From positions 1,209,501-1,273,500 of the forward strand of contig CM036642.1 in assembly GCA_020746105.1 (NCBI GenBank): DNA of 64,000 nt, given 5' to 3'. A program made the position numbers and the translations under genes. Below the pieces are notes generated by a model. The model had not been told where the DNA came from, made no database searches, and saw only the letters and a program-made list of their open reading frames with translations. Below, one piece after another: positions 25,601-40,600 of this stretch. Positions within the stretch are counted from its first letter, which is position 1, and each line of letters begins with the position of its first letter. This stretch comes from Trogon surrucura (Eukaryota > Chordata > Aves > Trogoniformes > Trogonidae).

Positions 25601-28600
25601 AACAAGTCAAAGAATTTGATGCAAGCCTCCCACTGCAGTTGCCAGATTAAACGCTGCAGCAGAAGAACGAGCGTGGCACTGACACGAGTTCTTAAATGAA
25701 ATCTGGCGGATGAAACTTCAGATCAGCAAACTCTTCGGAATTAATCACAGGCACGGGCTGATTCATGAGCTAGCGAAGCAAGTCCTAAAGGCCAGGGCAA
25801 TGTTCTGATCTGCAGTTTGCAGCCGTTAAATTCACTACCAGGGAGAGGTAAAGAAAAGGAGAGGGAAGAGAGAGAGGGAGAGGGGCAGAGGAGCCTTTGC
25901 TGGTGGCAACACAGTGCGTGTGGACAAGGTGCTTTTCCCACGTGTTCCCTTCAGGATCCTCCCAAACACCACAGCTGTGCCCGAACCAAGACCTGAGAAA
26001 GCCAAACCACCAGCATGGATTCACCAGCATCTACTCTCCAGCTCCGCTCACCTTTAATATTAATTTACAGCTTTGCACAGACACTTTCTTGCAGGTGCAG
26101 CAACGTCACCCATCCCGAGAGGCACCGGAGCAGTCGGAGCCAGAGCCCCAGCACCCCTCCTTTGCATGCAGAGAGGTGCAGGTGGAGCTGCTCAGCTTTT
26201 GTGAATTTAACAGGACCGGGTTTTAACTGGAGATTTGAGATATGCACAGGCATGACCCTTGATAAATCCATATGTCAGTGCAAGAAGAGCTATGTGCTAT
26301 CAGCTAAGGTTAAAGCTGCCTGAAAATGTTTCTGAGCCACAGCCTGGCTCCCACACTAACCTACAGAATCGTTCAGGAGAGGAAAAGCAGAGCAGAACAA
26401 ACTACCTTCTCCCATGATTTCCAAGCGTAACTGCGGAGTTTTGCTCCAGCCAACTATTATTAGAGTTAAGTCCCATTTTGACACAGCTTGTAAGAAAGGG
26501 AAAAAAAAAAAAAATCTAGTTTAAAAATAACACCCCCCTCCCCAACCTGAATAAATGGAGAGCAGGCAGAGTGAGAAAGAAGCACAGAACATGTGAAAAG
26601 AAAGCTGGCCTTATTAATAGCACATTGGTGCCTTCGCTGAGCCAAGTTTCACCACTTTATTTCACAAATAGTCATCCTATTTTGCTGGATTTGACCTCTC
26701 AAAAAAGGTTAAGTGTGCCAGCCCCACAAGCTGTGAAGGTTTCCGTGACAGAAACACTAATACATCCCCTTCTTACCTACACGGAACACAGACCTACGGA
26801 ATTTTTTCCGAGCTGATGTGTGCGCAGACCCATACAACCACCCTCGTTCGTTTTCTTTTCCCATTAAAATCCCCCAGAAAACACGGCCAAGACTCGCCCA
26901 CAAAATTCCCGGTCGAAATGCGGGAAAGCCTGAAGCCACCGGCTCTGGGTTCAACTTCTTTAGAAAGCTTGAGAGGCCGCGAGCGAGCACACACGAGGAA
27001 GAAACCGAGCTACGGGGAAGGCAGAAATTAATCCGTCGCTTCCTCCTACCTGCGTTTGGGGCATCTCCCTGTGACTCCACGACGCTCGAGGCTGGTTTCA
27101 ACGCTGTGATTACATCTCCCTACGGAGATGCCGGTGGAAGATGATGCTCAACTGGCTGAACTCACAGAACCCGAGCTGAAAAAAGGGCTCTTCTCGCCCC
27201 GACCAGGTGTTCTGGGGCACAGCGTGCAAAGCAGCCAAAAGGTCACCCCAGCAAAAACCTTTTTCGCAACTGTGTGAGTGATTACACAGAGGGTAACACA
27301 CAGGTGCAGCCACTTACCCCTGTAAACTGCCTGCTCGTGCACACATGATATTCATTTCTGAAATTAAAAAGACTCCCGTCCCTTCTCGGGGGTTAGACAA
27401 GCAGGTCTTGGAATGAATTAGAGCTAAGAAATAAATGAAAATGCAAAACCCAATGATATCCTCATCCTGGGTGTCTGCGAGATGCCCTTTTGGTTTGATC
27501 CAGGCTTCTCTCCTGGTCTTCCCCCAAACTCCTGAGTCTCCTGACCCTCCAGACACAGCAGCAATACCCAAATCCCTTCTCCAGGCTTTCACATCCAGTC
27601 CTCCCAAAGAAAACATCAACCGATTTACTCAATCTTCGAGATCTGTCTCCACAGCACCTCGGAAACGTTACAAAAAGACCCGTTTGTTCATCGGCCACCT
27701 AAAGCTGCACAGATTCTGCGGGTAAGAAACAGAGCTGTGGGTGCTCAAAAGATCCTGCCAAAATGCATGCCTGGTTCTTACGCTGCTGTCAAAAATATCT
27801 GCCCTGTTAAAGGATTAAGGAGGAAGGAAAAAATACATCGACTTCCTAATGTTATGTATCCTTAGGGACGTTAACTTAAAATTCCTGCTCGCCTCTCCCT
27901 TCTGAACTAGCCAAGATTGATTGGTTTTATTTAGGTGGACAGGAAAAATATTTCAGATTTGCCACCGAATGCTAAAGTCAACAACAAGTTACATGTAAAA
28001 ACACGTTCTCGTAGCCAGAGGTTCCTTGCCTTACGTATTCGGCACTTTTTAACTTTGAGAGCTTTTTCTACGCTCCACGTGAATCCACTGCTTGTCCCCG
28101 TTTGGTAGAGAACTCCCCAAACTGCTGCTCACTGGCATCTGCACCCCGACGTACCCAGAACTCTCTGGCAGCCTCCTAAAAATGTAAATTATGGAGCAAC
28201 CTCAGTAATCCTCAGGTGGCTCTAGAGGAAAACGTCTCAGAAACTTGCCCTCTTGCAAACTGGGGACCTTCAGAAGCTGCTCCACAACCAGACCAGGTTG
28301 CTCAGCGCCCCGTTGGAGCAGCAGAGGGTTCCTTCTCCCAAAGTACCGTTGGAAAAAAAGCAAAATAAACTCGACAGCTCGATGCCGCTGACGCAAAATT
28401 CGACTTTAGCCGAATTCACTTGCCCTGACGGGCGACTCCTTAGTACCCAGGGCAGGACACGCTGCTCTTGGGATGCTTCCACACGCCCAGTAAACACAGA
28501 ATCTGTAAATCAGAGTTTTGGCAGGATCTGCTCCCCGCACGCAGGCTGCAGGGAGCCGTTCTCTCTGACTTTTTCTGGCAGCAGCCCAGATTTTACGGTG

Positions 28601-31600
28601 CGACTTTCCGAGGAGAGCAGATGAATCCTGTACATAGCAGCACTGCCACAGATCAGCCCACGGCTCTCATCCCTTTCTATTTCTGCCGGAAAACGAGAAG
28701 CGGAAAAAAAAGAAAAAAAAAAAAGGAGAGGGAAGAATCACTTGAAACAAGGGAGGAAGAGCAAGGAGAAAGGAAGACTCCAAGGAAATTAAAACCTAAC
28801 AGGAAGACGCTGCTGTAATCCTGATTTGTACCACAATTCTATACATGAATTTAAAGATCTATACAGACTGCAATAGGTGTCTTATAGCTCTGCACAGTCA
28901 CTGCAATAAATCCCCTTTCTCCTAAAAACAGATAATTACCAGAGCAATTCAGATTCAATAAACACTTTATCAGAATTCACCACACTGAAAGCAACGTAAT
29001 TACGGGAGACCAAGTTTGGCATCCCTAACGCATCCTACCGGCAAAATAATACTGCTAAATATTTTTTTAAAGGAAGCACGTGACACTTAGCAGAGGAGTA
29101 ATATAAAGCCTTAAAGCCCAGTTAAAAAATAAATCCACTGCAAAAACAGCTTACACAGTTTGCTACTCAGGCTTTCCTAAAATTCCACTGAACGTTTTCT
29201 TTCAAAGCACTGAGCAGATCCAGGAAAACACAAGTCCGGGCACGATTTAACGAAACACACAAAATAAATGTGAAATGTCTTCCATCAAACCCCTCTCGCT
29301 AACTGATGATCGAACTGTTTAGGTACATAAAAGGTACCAGAGACGTATCTCAGCTCCTTAGTTCCACTGGAACACTTTAATTTTCCTTAATGTTAGTTTT
29401 GAAAAGCCAGAGCGACGTTGCCATGGCAGCTGTTTCCTGCTCTCACCGTGCAACTGGGTACACGTTAGGATCATTCACGTCGCCACAAAACTATATAATA
29501 TTTAACCACATTCCTTTTCCCTCTTATTCAAGCAAGTTCCTTCCTCCAAAAGACGGTCAAACAGGTCGGTTAGATAATTCTGGGCACGCACTGAAAGCCT
29601 GGGGAAAAGAAGAACACTTCAGATTTAGAAATGCAGCAGTTGAGGGCTTGGAGGGGGGAAAGAAGGTGATTTATGATATAATAATGATGCCATCACGGAC
29701 GCCCACATCTTGTGAAGCCACTTTCTTACGGGTTGGACTCACTAACCGGAATGAAATCACTCGCAGAAAATCTGCCTGTGGGGCAGCAGCTTCTCAGCAT
29801 CAGGCATTGGCTTTTGTAGCCATCAGATGTTAATATATATACATAAAAATAAAACTATTTCAACTACTCTAAGCAAACCTAGGGTGTTAGTGGATGGTTA
29901 TTGCTATCACGTACAGCGTTAGGCTTGGTTAGGACACCGAGAGACTAATTGTACGTAACGGGCTCTACCTGAGCTCAGCTGGGACTGGTTCAGAGCCTCT
30001 GTAAGATATGCAGAGCCTGGCTTTACACTATCCATCTCCAAATCTGCACGTAATTTAAGGTCAGGTGGGAAGAGGGCAGAGGGACGGACAGAAGGCAAAG
30101 AGAAAGGACAAAGTTAAACGAAAATATCGCCTGGAACAAACTGCGGGAGACTTGACAGTTTAATTTGTAGAAACAGCGCTAGAGAAATGCAGATTTCAGT
30201 GTTGGGCTTTCTAAGATTTTGCTTCTCTGGCATGTTCTCGACCTGAAGTCTTCTTAACTAGCAATGTGTACGTGCAAAAAGAAGTGATACAGGATAAATA
30301 GCTAAAAAGATGAGGCGAGAAAGTTGAGTAAGCATCCAAATTCCAAGAAAAATCGAGCTGCTGAGGCTGAAGGTGGATGCTACTGGTACCTGAACAACAG
30401 GGCTTGAAGCTGGCTCAGGTGTGAACACAGTTTATACAAATTCCAGTGCAAGCACACATCACCATAAGCAGTTTTCACTATAAGAAGAGTTAAAAAAAAT
30501 ATATATAAAATAGATTTCAACTGGTAAATGCTAGTGGAAGGACTGGGGGTATTAAACACAGCTGCGACTTGTGCAATAATGGTCTTTAAAAAAAAAAATA
30601 CAGAGAGTATCTTCCTAATTTACTAGTAAGGGAAAACGTGCAGCCATGATCTCTGGGACACAGAAACACGACAAACCAGCAGCACCAGCGCAGGCCAGAG
30701 GGATGTGGGACACGATGCCCTGCGCGCGGCGATAGCCGCGGTTCTGGTCTCTGCAGCAATTACATGACTCACAGAGGGACATGGCTGTCAGAAGGAATTA
30801 ATTTCACACGAAAAAAACCAAGCAGGACCACTAACAAGCCTTATAGCTTCGAGCAGAAGTGTTAGAGCTGCTCCAGTGTTGAAATCTTTCTCGCAAACAG
30901 CTTAAAAAGGAGGGGGACGACGTTAACCGGCCATTAAGTAACTAGAAATGCAACAACTCCTTGTATTAGAAAAGAGGGCAAAAACTCAACCCTGCCTTAA
31001 TTTCTGCAGTCAACTCTTGCTGCTCCTTAGCAGGAGTGGCACCTTTATACAGGCTCATGGATTCAAGGAACTTGACTATAAAAGAGGAAAAAACTATGAA
31101 AAATCTTTTTTCCGTGCAGGCACATCCAAAGGAGCGTTCACTCTTCCGACTCCTCCCGCACGTTTTGGCAGGTTGTTTATTTCCCAGTGGACAGAGCCAG
31201 TCAGAGCAATAAGTTTTGCCCTCGTTCTCAAAAACTCTACCCCAGCTTCAACACTCCCTGGCTCTTGCTGCTGGTTTGGCGCAGGGGGAGAAGCCACGTG
31301 GGCTCTCCGCGATCGCACGGGGAACGCAAAGCCCCGTCTCCCTTCCCTCGGCCGAGTCGCTACCTGGAAAAGTTGAGTCTTCCCACCAGAAATGAGAACT
31401 TTGCTGCCAAGTAACATTGTGCTGCAGCGAGCGTTGCGAATAGGAGCTGCATTTCCCACGTTACGAGGGCGTCAGCGCACAAGCTCGACGCCAACTGGCC
31501 GAAAGCGCGTATGCGCACAGAGAAATCATATATACACGCACACACACTATATATTTTGTTGTCTATATGTACCTACAGTATGTGCATACCCAGTTTTAAG

Positions 31601-34600
31601 ACCGGTGTACGAAATCCAAACAATATCCCAGGAGTTACCGCCCTTAAAAGAGATCTTTACTCTAAAAAAAATGTGCAGGAATGGAAGCAGGTTCCAGTTT
31701 TACCTCCTCCAGTTTTTTCTGCTCCCACAAAACTTTACGGTTTCACTTTGTGCTAAGCACAAACAGCTTTTTCTGAAGATTCTGAAGAGCTGCTGGTTCT
31801 AACAGACCTTCAGGGCAATGTTTAATTCCTCCCCATCACCCGTGTTTAACTTTGTTTCAAACTGACCCCTGTATTTGGCTGCCTGGCACTTAATTTCTTT
31901 CCCTTATGGTTTTATTCATTCAAACTGATTCCATCAGCTCCAGCAGAAGAGTTAAAAATCAGCTGCTTTGTTTCCCTGCTGTTTTGGTTTATGTCCAAAG
32001 AGCTTTCAAAAAAGGCACGTTTGACTATAGGTTTCCCTGAATATCTTTCAAAGCATCAGTTCTGCAGGTACAGAAGAAGGAGGAAAATAAAGACACAGGG
32101 AGAGAAAGAGCGAAAGAAGGAAAAAAAGGAATAAATGAAAACGTACAAGGGGGGAAGTAGCTCCAGGACGCTGGACGGGCTCCGTGGGCAGGGGAGACTG
32201 GGAAGGTATAAGTAAAAAAAAAAAAAGAAAACAAAACAACAACAACAAAAAAGTTGGTTAAAACACGCACCCATTGAAAATGTGTTAATATCATATAAAG
32301 CTCAGCCAGGCTACACACAGCTCAAAACGCGACCGCAGACCCAATCCTTCAAGTCGTTTGGTGCCTTATTCCCCGAACGCTTTGGAGATTCATGAGGGTC
32401 CACGAATTCCTCACTCGGGGTGTCCCAGCTTGGGGGACGAAAAAAAGCCAAAACAACAAAACCAAGCCAAACATTTTGCACATTTGAACTTTTAGCACGA
32501 GGCCCGTCCCTGCCGAGCAGCACAGGATTTGTGTGCGTTACTTCCCGTGTCTGCTAAGCATGCGTTTAGGGTCAAGCCCATGTTTAAGTGGTTTGTTGAG
32601 CCAGAACCAGAGCTGGAAAATGTAACATTTCTCTCTATAGATGGGACAATGCCAAAAGGAAGCACCTCCCAGATCTGTAAATTTACATTTTGCGTAATTG
32701 GGTTCTTAAAAACCTTCTGCTTCTGACGGTGCTAAAGCAGAAAACCGCTTTAGTTTTCATTTTACGAAAGAAGAAGACACCAAATCATCTCAGAGCTATG
32801 TTTTCCTATTGACAGGAGGTATTCTTCCAGAAAATCACTCCTCGCGGAGAAGGGAGACTTAGCTCTTGCTGCCTCGGCCCCAAGTGATGGGAACAGAATT
32901 TTCCTGAAGGATTGGTCCTCGGGTCCGTCAAAACTGAAAGCGCATTTTTGGTTTTCTGTACCCTGAGCACCTTGGTGTGCTTATCCCCTGCCTGCCTCCC
33001 CGCCGGCACCGGGTATCTGTCTTGGTTTAACGCAATTTTCATTTAATTTAGCTTTAATGAGACAGTTCCACGCTGAACGCCAAACAGCTGGGTTGTTTAT
33101 CTAAGATTAACGAGGCCGGTGCTAATTACGCACATTTCGTCTTTCCATGTTTTCTTTATAAAAGCACTAATTAAGACACTGTGCAGTGTGTCAAGCTCAA
33201 CCCAGGCAGAACCTAAGTTCTATTTGCTTCTGATTTTTATTTAAAAAGCAAAACCACAATCTTTTGTTTCTTTTTTTTTGGTCTCAAGATTAGCAACAAG
33301 CCTGTTTCAAAATAGTTCTAACACACCGCACGCGACTCAGTCGGCGTTTTTTTCCAGTTAAAAATTAATTAATTCATAGAGTTTTCAGGAGGTCAGGATG
33401 GAGTCTGTCGCCCGAGCCAAGCCTAAATTTCAATTCTCCTGAACTGCGGAGGATTATCTGCGTTTGGGGCGTCGATCCAGGCGTTTAGAAACCTTCCGAC
33501 ACGCCGAGGGGCACCGCGGCGGGGATTTGGGAGCCGGCGAGACGCCGCTTGGTTAGCAAAAGGCAAGGACCAAATTGCACGGATGAGGGTGAGGCACGAG
33601 ACGCGACGTTAAATATTATCCAACTGCAAATATCCAGAATTCTGAGAGAGAACGGACTGAGACGGAGCTGCCCGGCACTGGCAGCGATGCCAAAATGATG
33701 AGTGGGGACGATGTGAACACACACACACAGACTCCTCCCAGACCAGAGGTGGACAGAAGGGAATGGAAAGAGAAAACACAGCCACAAACTCCAGGCAATT
33801 CCCAATGGTTCACTCAGAAGGAAAAAAAAAAAACCCAAAACCAGCTATTGGCTTCTTTTCCTTCTAAGCAGCACAATGAGTATTTAAAAGATTCACTTCT
33901 CACCGAGCAGGTGAAATTCAAATGCAACCCATCATCCTGCATCTCTGTGAAAATCTTTATAAATTCCAGCTGATTCCATCTATTGTAGCGCTGAATTTCA
34001 GCTAAACTGTCAGTAAATGCTGTTAGCTATGGAATATTAAATATCAATTCAATATAATACTATAGGCTACGAACTCATTAGTAATGTATCTGAGTAAGAA
34101 CTCAGGAAGAATTAAAAAAAAAAAGGCAAGTGCTCAAGAAAATCTGGGATTTGGTGAGCCCACATTACATAAACAGGACATCAGTTTGCACCCCACCTGA
34201 CCAAAAAAAAAAAAAAAAAGTTTTCTTACAGCATCAAGCCTGGAAAAAATGGGGCAGGGGCTTAGTAGAACACTGCAAAAACCACTCCAGGGGGAACTTT
34301 AGGACCTCCTGGGCACTTCTCCTTGTGCAGCCTTCTCACGTGCGGAGTTTGAAAAAGGAAAACGCTAAATATTTTACCTTTTTTAAATGAGAGCCAAAAA
34401 TACTTTGATTTTGAGGGGACAGCTTGTGTGGGCCCGCACGCACAGATTTCTACACATCTCTGCAAGCTCACCTAGCCCCAGCAATATTTTGGGAGATGAT
34501 AGCTTTGGCAGTCCAATATATTTCAGAGGTGACTCAAGGCAAAACTAATACCCTTTCTTATTATTTTGAAATTCCTGAGTTGGATAAAATGGAGAGTTTT

Positions 34601-37600
34601 CTTGTCTGGTCCATTTTCTTTTGCAGAGCTTGCACTCAAGACCAATTCTCCCTTCCCATTCCCTGTGTTTCATTTTCATTTGCACTTCAGTCATTATTTC
34701 TACCGCATTACAGACCACGGCAATATTTTAGAGTTCTATCAAAATGCTGTCCCCACGACTTCTGCAAATCAAACCCTCTATTTATAAATAATAATAGAAA
34801 AAGCAAGGCAGGAAGCTCTTTGCTTTCCATCTGGTTTTTGTCAGATTGACTCAGCCAAATCTGCGGGCGGGTTAACAGCACAAGGAATTCTATGTAAATT
34901 AAGCAAAGAGCTTAATGCCATAGACACAAAACATCCCAGATGCTCTACACATCATATTCTGATCAATGAAAATCAAGTTTGCATGTTGGTAAGTATGTCT
35001 TACCAAGCCTCAGTCTAAAACTTTGTTAATTCTAAATGAAATACCCCACTAATGTCAAGAAAGGACAAGGCAGAGAGGTTCCTCGACTTCTCCAACATCA
35101 CATTCAACATCCTGTAACGATGGGAAAGACTCCTTCCAGAAGTCACAACTCCTGTAGCAAGTGAGGAAGAGTTTTCCAGGTTTCTGCCTCCGCTGTTAAC
35201 TTCCCAAGGCGGAAAAAAAAAGCAAGCACGCAGCTACGAAGAGCTGGTGGCACAAATCCCGCGTGCAGGGGGGGAAGGATTGCAGAAACAGCTGCAACAT
35301 TCGTTCCGGCAACCCTTTCCACCCGAAAGCTCGTTAGTGTTCTTCTAGAGGAGTCTTTCGCCTCTAATCGTACGCACGGAACAACTCTCAGGGAAGGGCA
35401 ACAGGGACAGCCTCACGACTTGGCAATATCTTTCAACTTATTACTTTTAATAGGACTTGGGCTTTCGGTATTAACTTCATAACAAACATTTCGCAGGATT
35501 GCAAGAGGAAATCCACCCCCTGGCGTGTCGTTAAAGCCAAATAGAATCTATTAATCTACGCAGCTTCATTATCTCTCGTTAAAGCCTGGCAAGAAACCAC
35601 TCGCTGGCAGCTCAGGACATTTAATTGTCGGAGCCATATTTAATAATAAACACTTGCTTATGATTGCATCTATCAGCCTGGCTCCGGTGAGGTTTGAAGC
35701 TGCCCTTGTCTACGTGCTTTAGCTGACAGAGCACGGAGAAGGGACCGATCACGGTGTTTCGGGATCAACTTCCACCGACAAAAGGCAGCGGGTGGGTTTA
35801 TGGAATGCCCACCTGCTGCAGCACTTGGACTTCCTAGTGATCCCCGTGACACTGATCCCAGCAAATCCATCTGCAGGCTCTCAGGAATAACAAAGGCTGG
35901 AGATACCGACGACCAGCAGAAAAAAAAAATCTATTTCCCTGAACCGTCGGCTCTTTGAAGCGCGCGGATTAACGCGCCCATCGCTCAGGGGGGTCGTGAC
36001 TCTTTACCAAAAGTTCCAAGCTGTAACACAGGAGCTGATAAAATGCTTTTCCTTTAGTAAAAGCCAAACATTTGAAGCCCGTCTATTTGTTTCAAAGGAT
36101 CGAGTCAGCAATCTTACAAGATAAGGAACGTCATTAAATTAGAGAAAAGAGATGAAAAGAACACCAGTTAACCAGCTTTCCAACTCAGCTTGTGGGCTGC
36201 GGAACCTCTCAAGAAAGATCAGCAATTTAAAGTGATTCTCTTGATACAAAGGCTATACGCATCCATCTTTATATATAGGAATATGTAGACATATTTTAAA
36301 AATTGAAATAATTAAACAAAAGCTTCACCACCAGTGAATTCCACAGAGATCCTGGTTTTGCCAGCACATCTAACTGCAATCACTTCCACTGTATACTAGG
36401 ATGACAGTAAGATCCCATTCTCTATTCATCTTGCCTTCCCTCAGCAGAGTTTGGTATTAATTTCTCCGTATTTCATCCAACACAAAACTGTCCACGAGGC
36501 GGGAGGAAGCAGACAGAGTCCTACACCCAGAGCACCAGCAATCAAGGATTCCAAATTCTGTTATATCTGACTTTTTCCATCAATCTCAGACAGAAAGAAC
36601 TTTCCAGTGCCTAACTCACCTATTTCATTTAAGTCAGCAGAAACATTTTCGGGATGCCTGTATGCTCTACATGAAAAAAAACCCTGAAGTACAACGATCT
36701 CCAGACTCCAGGAACCAAGATGCTCCATGGAATCTCCAGCTGAAGGAATCTTAAATTCTTACAAGCTTAAAATCTTTCAAATCGTGCACGAGACGGACGT
36801 TGGCACAAGGTTACGAAACAGCGCAGATGAGTAACATTCAACAGTGGCAGCTACTCAGAGAGAGGCAACGTGGGGATGATCAACACACAGAAAGGGTAAC
36901 ATGGTACGTACAAAGGGTGATCGACACACAGAGTGTAACACAGAGTGTATAAAGGAGATACGAGACGCGGGACACCAAAAAGAGAACTCCGTATTATTTC
37001 ATCGCGTCATAAAACTTAAAAATACATACCTGGTTTTGGCACAGAATTGGTGACGGACTGAGGAACTTTGTCGTTAATTAGTTCGACGCACTCACTAGGG
37101 AAAAATCCAACCTGTCGTAAAAAACAGAAAGAGAGGCAGGATCTTGAATGTCGTGGGTTTAACATCCGAGCGGTTAAACCAGCGACTGGCACACGCTCTC
37201 CTTGAATTCTGCTTGCCTGATGCTCCATCGCAGTATCCAACATCAAATGCCCAGCGTGAGACAAGTAATTATTTCAAAATAATGCAGCCAAGAATTCTAC
37301 AAACCAACGAGTTGTGGAAAATACAGTTCTACCTTTTCTACGCTTGGTACCCGGGACAGAGTTACTCATCTTGCACCAGGCAGGGAGAGGAGGAGTGTGC
37401 TAAACACCCTTAAATCTTAAGTGGGACTCAAGAGAGAGACAGACACACTCTATAGCTGGGTTTCCTGCATGTGTGTAACACGAAATTTAATGAAGAGAGC
37501 AGGACGTTTCAGCTCGTAGCATCTCAATTATCTGTGCTCAAATCTCACCACCACTTGACCTTTTTTTTTTTTCCCATAAAGTACTATATTCACAAGCACT

Positions 37601-40600
37601 TTACCATTTAATCCCTTTATAATCCTGACATCAAAGAAGGGTCGATATGGATGTCTATACAGCCCCATTTCAGAAAAAAATGCAAATTATTGTCTGAGAA
37701 GTTAGAAGACATTCTGAGTGCCCAAAGCTCTCTGCTGAGTCCCAGTTTTCCTGCTGACGAGCGCGGGTACTGAGTGATATTCGTGAAGCATTAAGTGTGG
37801 TTAAAGATCTTGCTAAAAAAGTTCAGTGTGGTTTTAGTTAAACGGAACCCAATTCAATCTCAGGTTTAATAAAATATACATCGCGCACGACGAGCTCTGC
37901 ACTTGTAAGAACGGAGCAATTTGACTAGCAATAACCACGGGTATTTTTAGAAGAAACAGCGTGATGCAGCATTAAAAAAAAAAGATTTCTAGGAAGAGCC
38001 AGAACTCCTGGTGTCTACTCTTGTATCTGCTTCTGAACATGGACACGCTGGCACAACCTTCGTGCCTCAGTTTCCCTACCAGCAAAGGACAAGGGAGAAT
38101 AGTGCCACATGTCCATTTCTGGAACTGGATTTGAGAGCAAACAGCTGACAAACACGCTGCACAAGCAGTTTGGCCACTACGATTTATCCGTGTGTCTGCC
38201 GATCGCGCCAGAGGAATATTCCAGAAACGAAGCCCAGAGGCAAGACCCTCCTTCGCAAATATTTGACGACGCTTCAAAAGGAACGACCCGCCCCGGGGCG
38301 ACCACATAGCAGGGTTCTGCAAAAAAACCAACCCAGTAACTTTGACAGTCGCCGAACGCAGCTGCTTCTCTGCTGCCAGCGAGGACATCTCCGAGTGCCC
38401 AAGCCACCAAGGTCCTCCAACAAATTGCTTTCAAACGCTGATTTGCTCTGTTCTTGCACCGACCTATAGCACTGCGCTTTCTTCCCCGCTAACTCAGAAA
38501 GGCTGGAGAGACCATCTAAACCAGCAGAAGGTTAGAGGGTGGGGGAGAATCTTCATGTTTTGACGAAATAGGACGCGCCTGCAGAAATTCATGTGCCGCT
38601 CCGAGGTCTCCGTAGCTGCGGAGACGTGAGATTATTTCCTGTGTGAGCAGGTGGCAGTTTCCTTCCAGCAGCCCAACCTTCTCTCTGTAGCATCTTCCTT
38701 TTAATTCTTGTCCCAGCTGAAAGTCAATCCCCGTAACTCTCTACTTCCAGACCTTCTTCTCTCTCTCCTATCCCACCTCCTCACGCACCAGAGTTTCTGT
38801 GCCGTGACATGTAATTCAAGTACTACCGCCCTTCCGAGACACCCCGGCTTAAGCGAGATTTCCAGTCCCGTGTCCGGCATGCGGCTGGGACAGCTGAAAG
38901 CATCAAGTCACTCCAGGCAGCCACGGCTCGGCCAAGTGCTGCAACAATGCCCGGCAAGGAGCCAGCGGACGGGCCCCGAGCTCGAAAAAAAGGGGCCGGG
39001 ATCGCTGCCAGTCGTGGTGGGCATCTATGAAATTCGGAGGGGGCACATGGCAGCCAGCACGGCGAGCCTGGCAAACAGAGCTTTCTCTATTTATTCATCT
39101 TGATGCAATTTCTTTTGGTCTCCAAGGGGGAAAAAAAAAAAAAAACAATTAAAAAATCCTCTTTCCTCGCTCCAAGCTGATCCTCACCTACAAACCTCCA
39201 AGCGATTCAGTGGCTATGAGCGTGTCCGGGTGAACACGCCAGGCTTTGAAACTCTTCCAAATCCCCCAAGGGAAGCCACAATTAATAGTAATAACAGATA
39301 ACTTTTTCTCACACGCTCAAAACCCAGCGAGGTAACGCTCTGTCCAAGCCAGAGGACAAACTCTCATCCATCACACTTGATGCTAAAGACTCGGAATATG
39401 CTCGCTGTTAAGCCAGGGAACAGAACTTGGATCTGCAAACCTTGTTCCCTCTGATGTATGGTTCCCTGAACATTATGCTTCTGCTCCACAGACTCGAAGA
39501 ACCCATCCGAAAACCAAGGTAACGTATGGCTTTGCTGGGCTGGGTGTGCCAACGCCATAAGGAGGTGATATCCTGGAGTTATTTAACACAGGAGGGGATT
39601 TTTGTGCAGTTTAGAGACAGAGACATGCTGACCAGCACACAAAAACCAGCATGAAAGTAGCATGTTACATGTTTTTTTGAATACTTTACTATAGTTAAAA
39701 GCCTCCCTTGGCTATTTCCTGCGCAAGAGAGGCAGGAAACGATTTTTTCAGTTAGGAAAAAAAGGACACATCCAGTGCAAACCTCAGCCCCTCACACAAA
39801 TGATACAGTGGGAGACTCCACAGCTGAGGCGAGGCAGTTTCTTTCCTCCTCGATGCTTTGAGAACGTTTTTTAATCGCTCACGACGTCTACGCCTGAGAC
39901 GCGTCGAGCAACCTGAAGTACTCGCACACCAGCCTTCCATTAATCATGTTGAAAAAACGGTGCATCTAAATCCAACCCCAAATCCCACACGGCCATCAAA
40001 AGCTCGTTTGCCTTCGGTTGTTAACAAAACATTTCTCTTGTTTCTGGAGGCAATACACAACGTTAAATATGAATTTAGAGATGAAACGAGACCCAAGATG
40101 GTTACATCAGTGCTTCTAGGTATCTCGGACCCATTCCCAAATAAAACACTAAGCCTGTCCTCAAGGTGTCGTTTTTGCCCTGCTCACAACCATTAATTAT
40201 CATGGATTTTGTGCAGAAAGAGAATTTTTGCTTGTGCCAGTGCTGCCAAGCTCTGTGATCTTACTGGTGATAGCTCTGATGGTTTCCATTTTCTTATTTA
40301 TTCTAACTTTTCTTGCAAGTGCCCCAAGAGATTACAACCTCTAACTTGTGCACTTCCCACCCACTGAAACGATGCTGCTTTTCCTCTCCCCTGGCAAGTT
40401 TTCCATGATTTCGTATAAATAAATGAGTTTAGCCCAAGAGTTAATCTCAACAGATGTAGCGAGGCACTCTTAGAGCTTGAGCCAGGATTAAAGGATTTGG
40501 CAACGTACGAAAATTAATAGCAAGGGTAGTATATATTTAGATAAATACAAGGTCATCTAAAGGTTAAAAAAATCACTGCACACCTTAACCAAAGCAAGAA

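Larger units (their letters stand above)
14306..37029. other. Intron 22.7 kb, with internal promoter candidate
   Basis: The largest intron in the window, between the end of SH3 and the basic linker. It holds a CR1 remnant (16885-16938), the CpG island (about 22230-23200), a larger CR1 fragment (23193-23465), a weak CR1-like stretch (28282-28316) and several AT-rich blocks dense in homeobox- or GATA-type words (about 23960-24240, 33030-33180, 35430-35670). No further coding exon of the gene is expected, because the flanking phases match. The long open frames at 16707-17372 and 20423-20767 have no recognisable domain. Confidence 0.75.
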
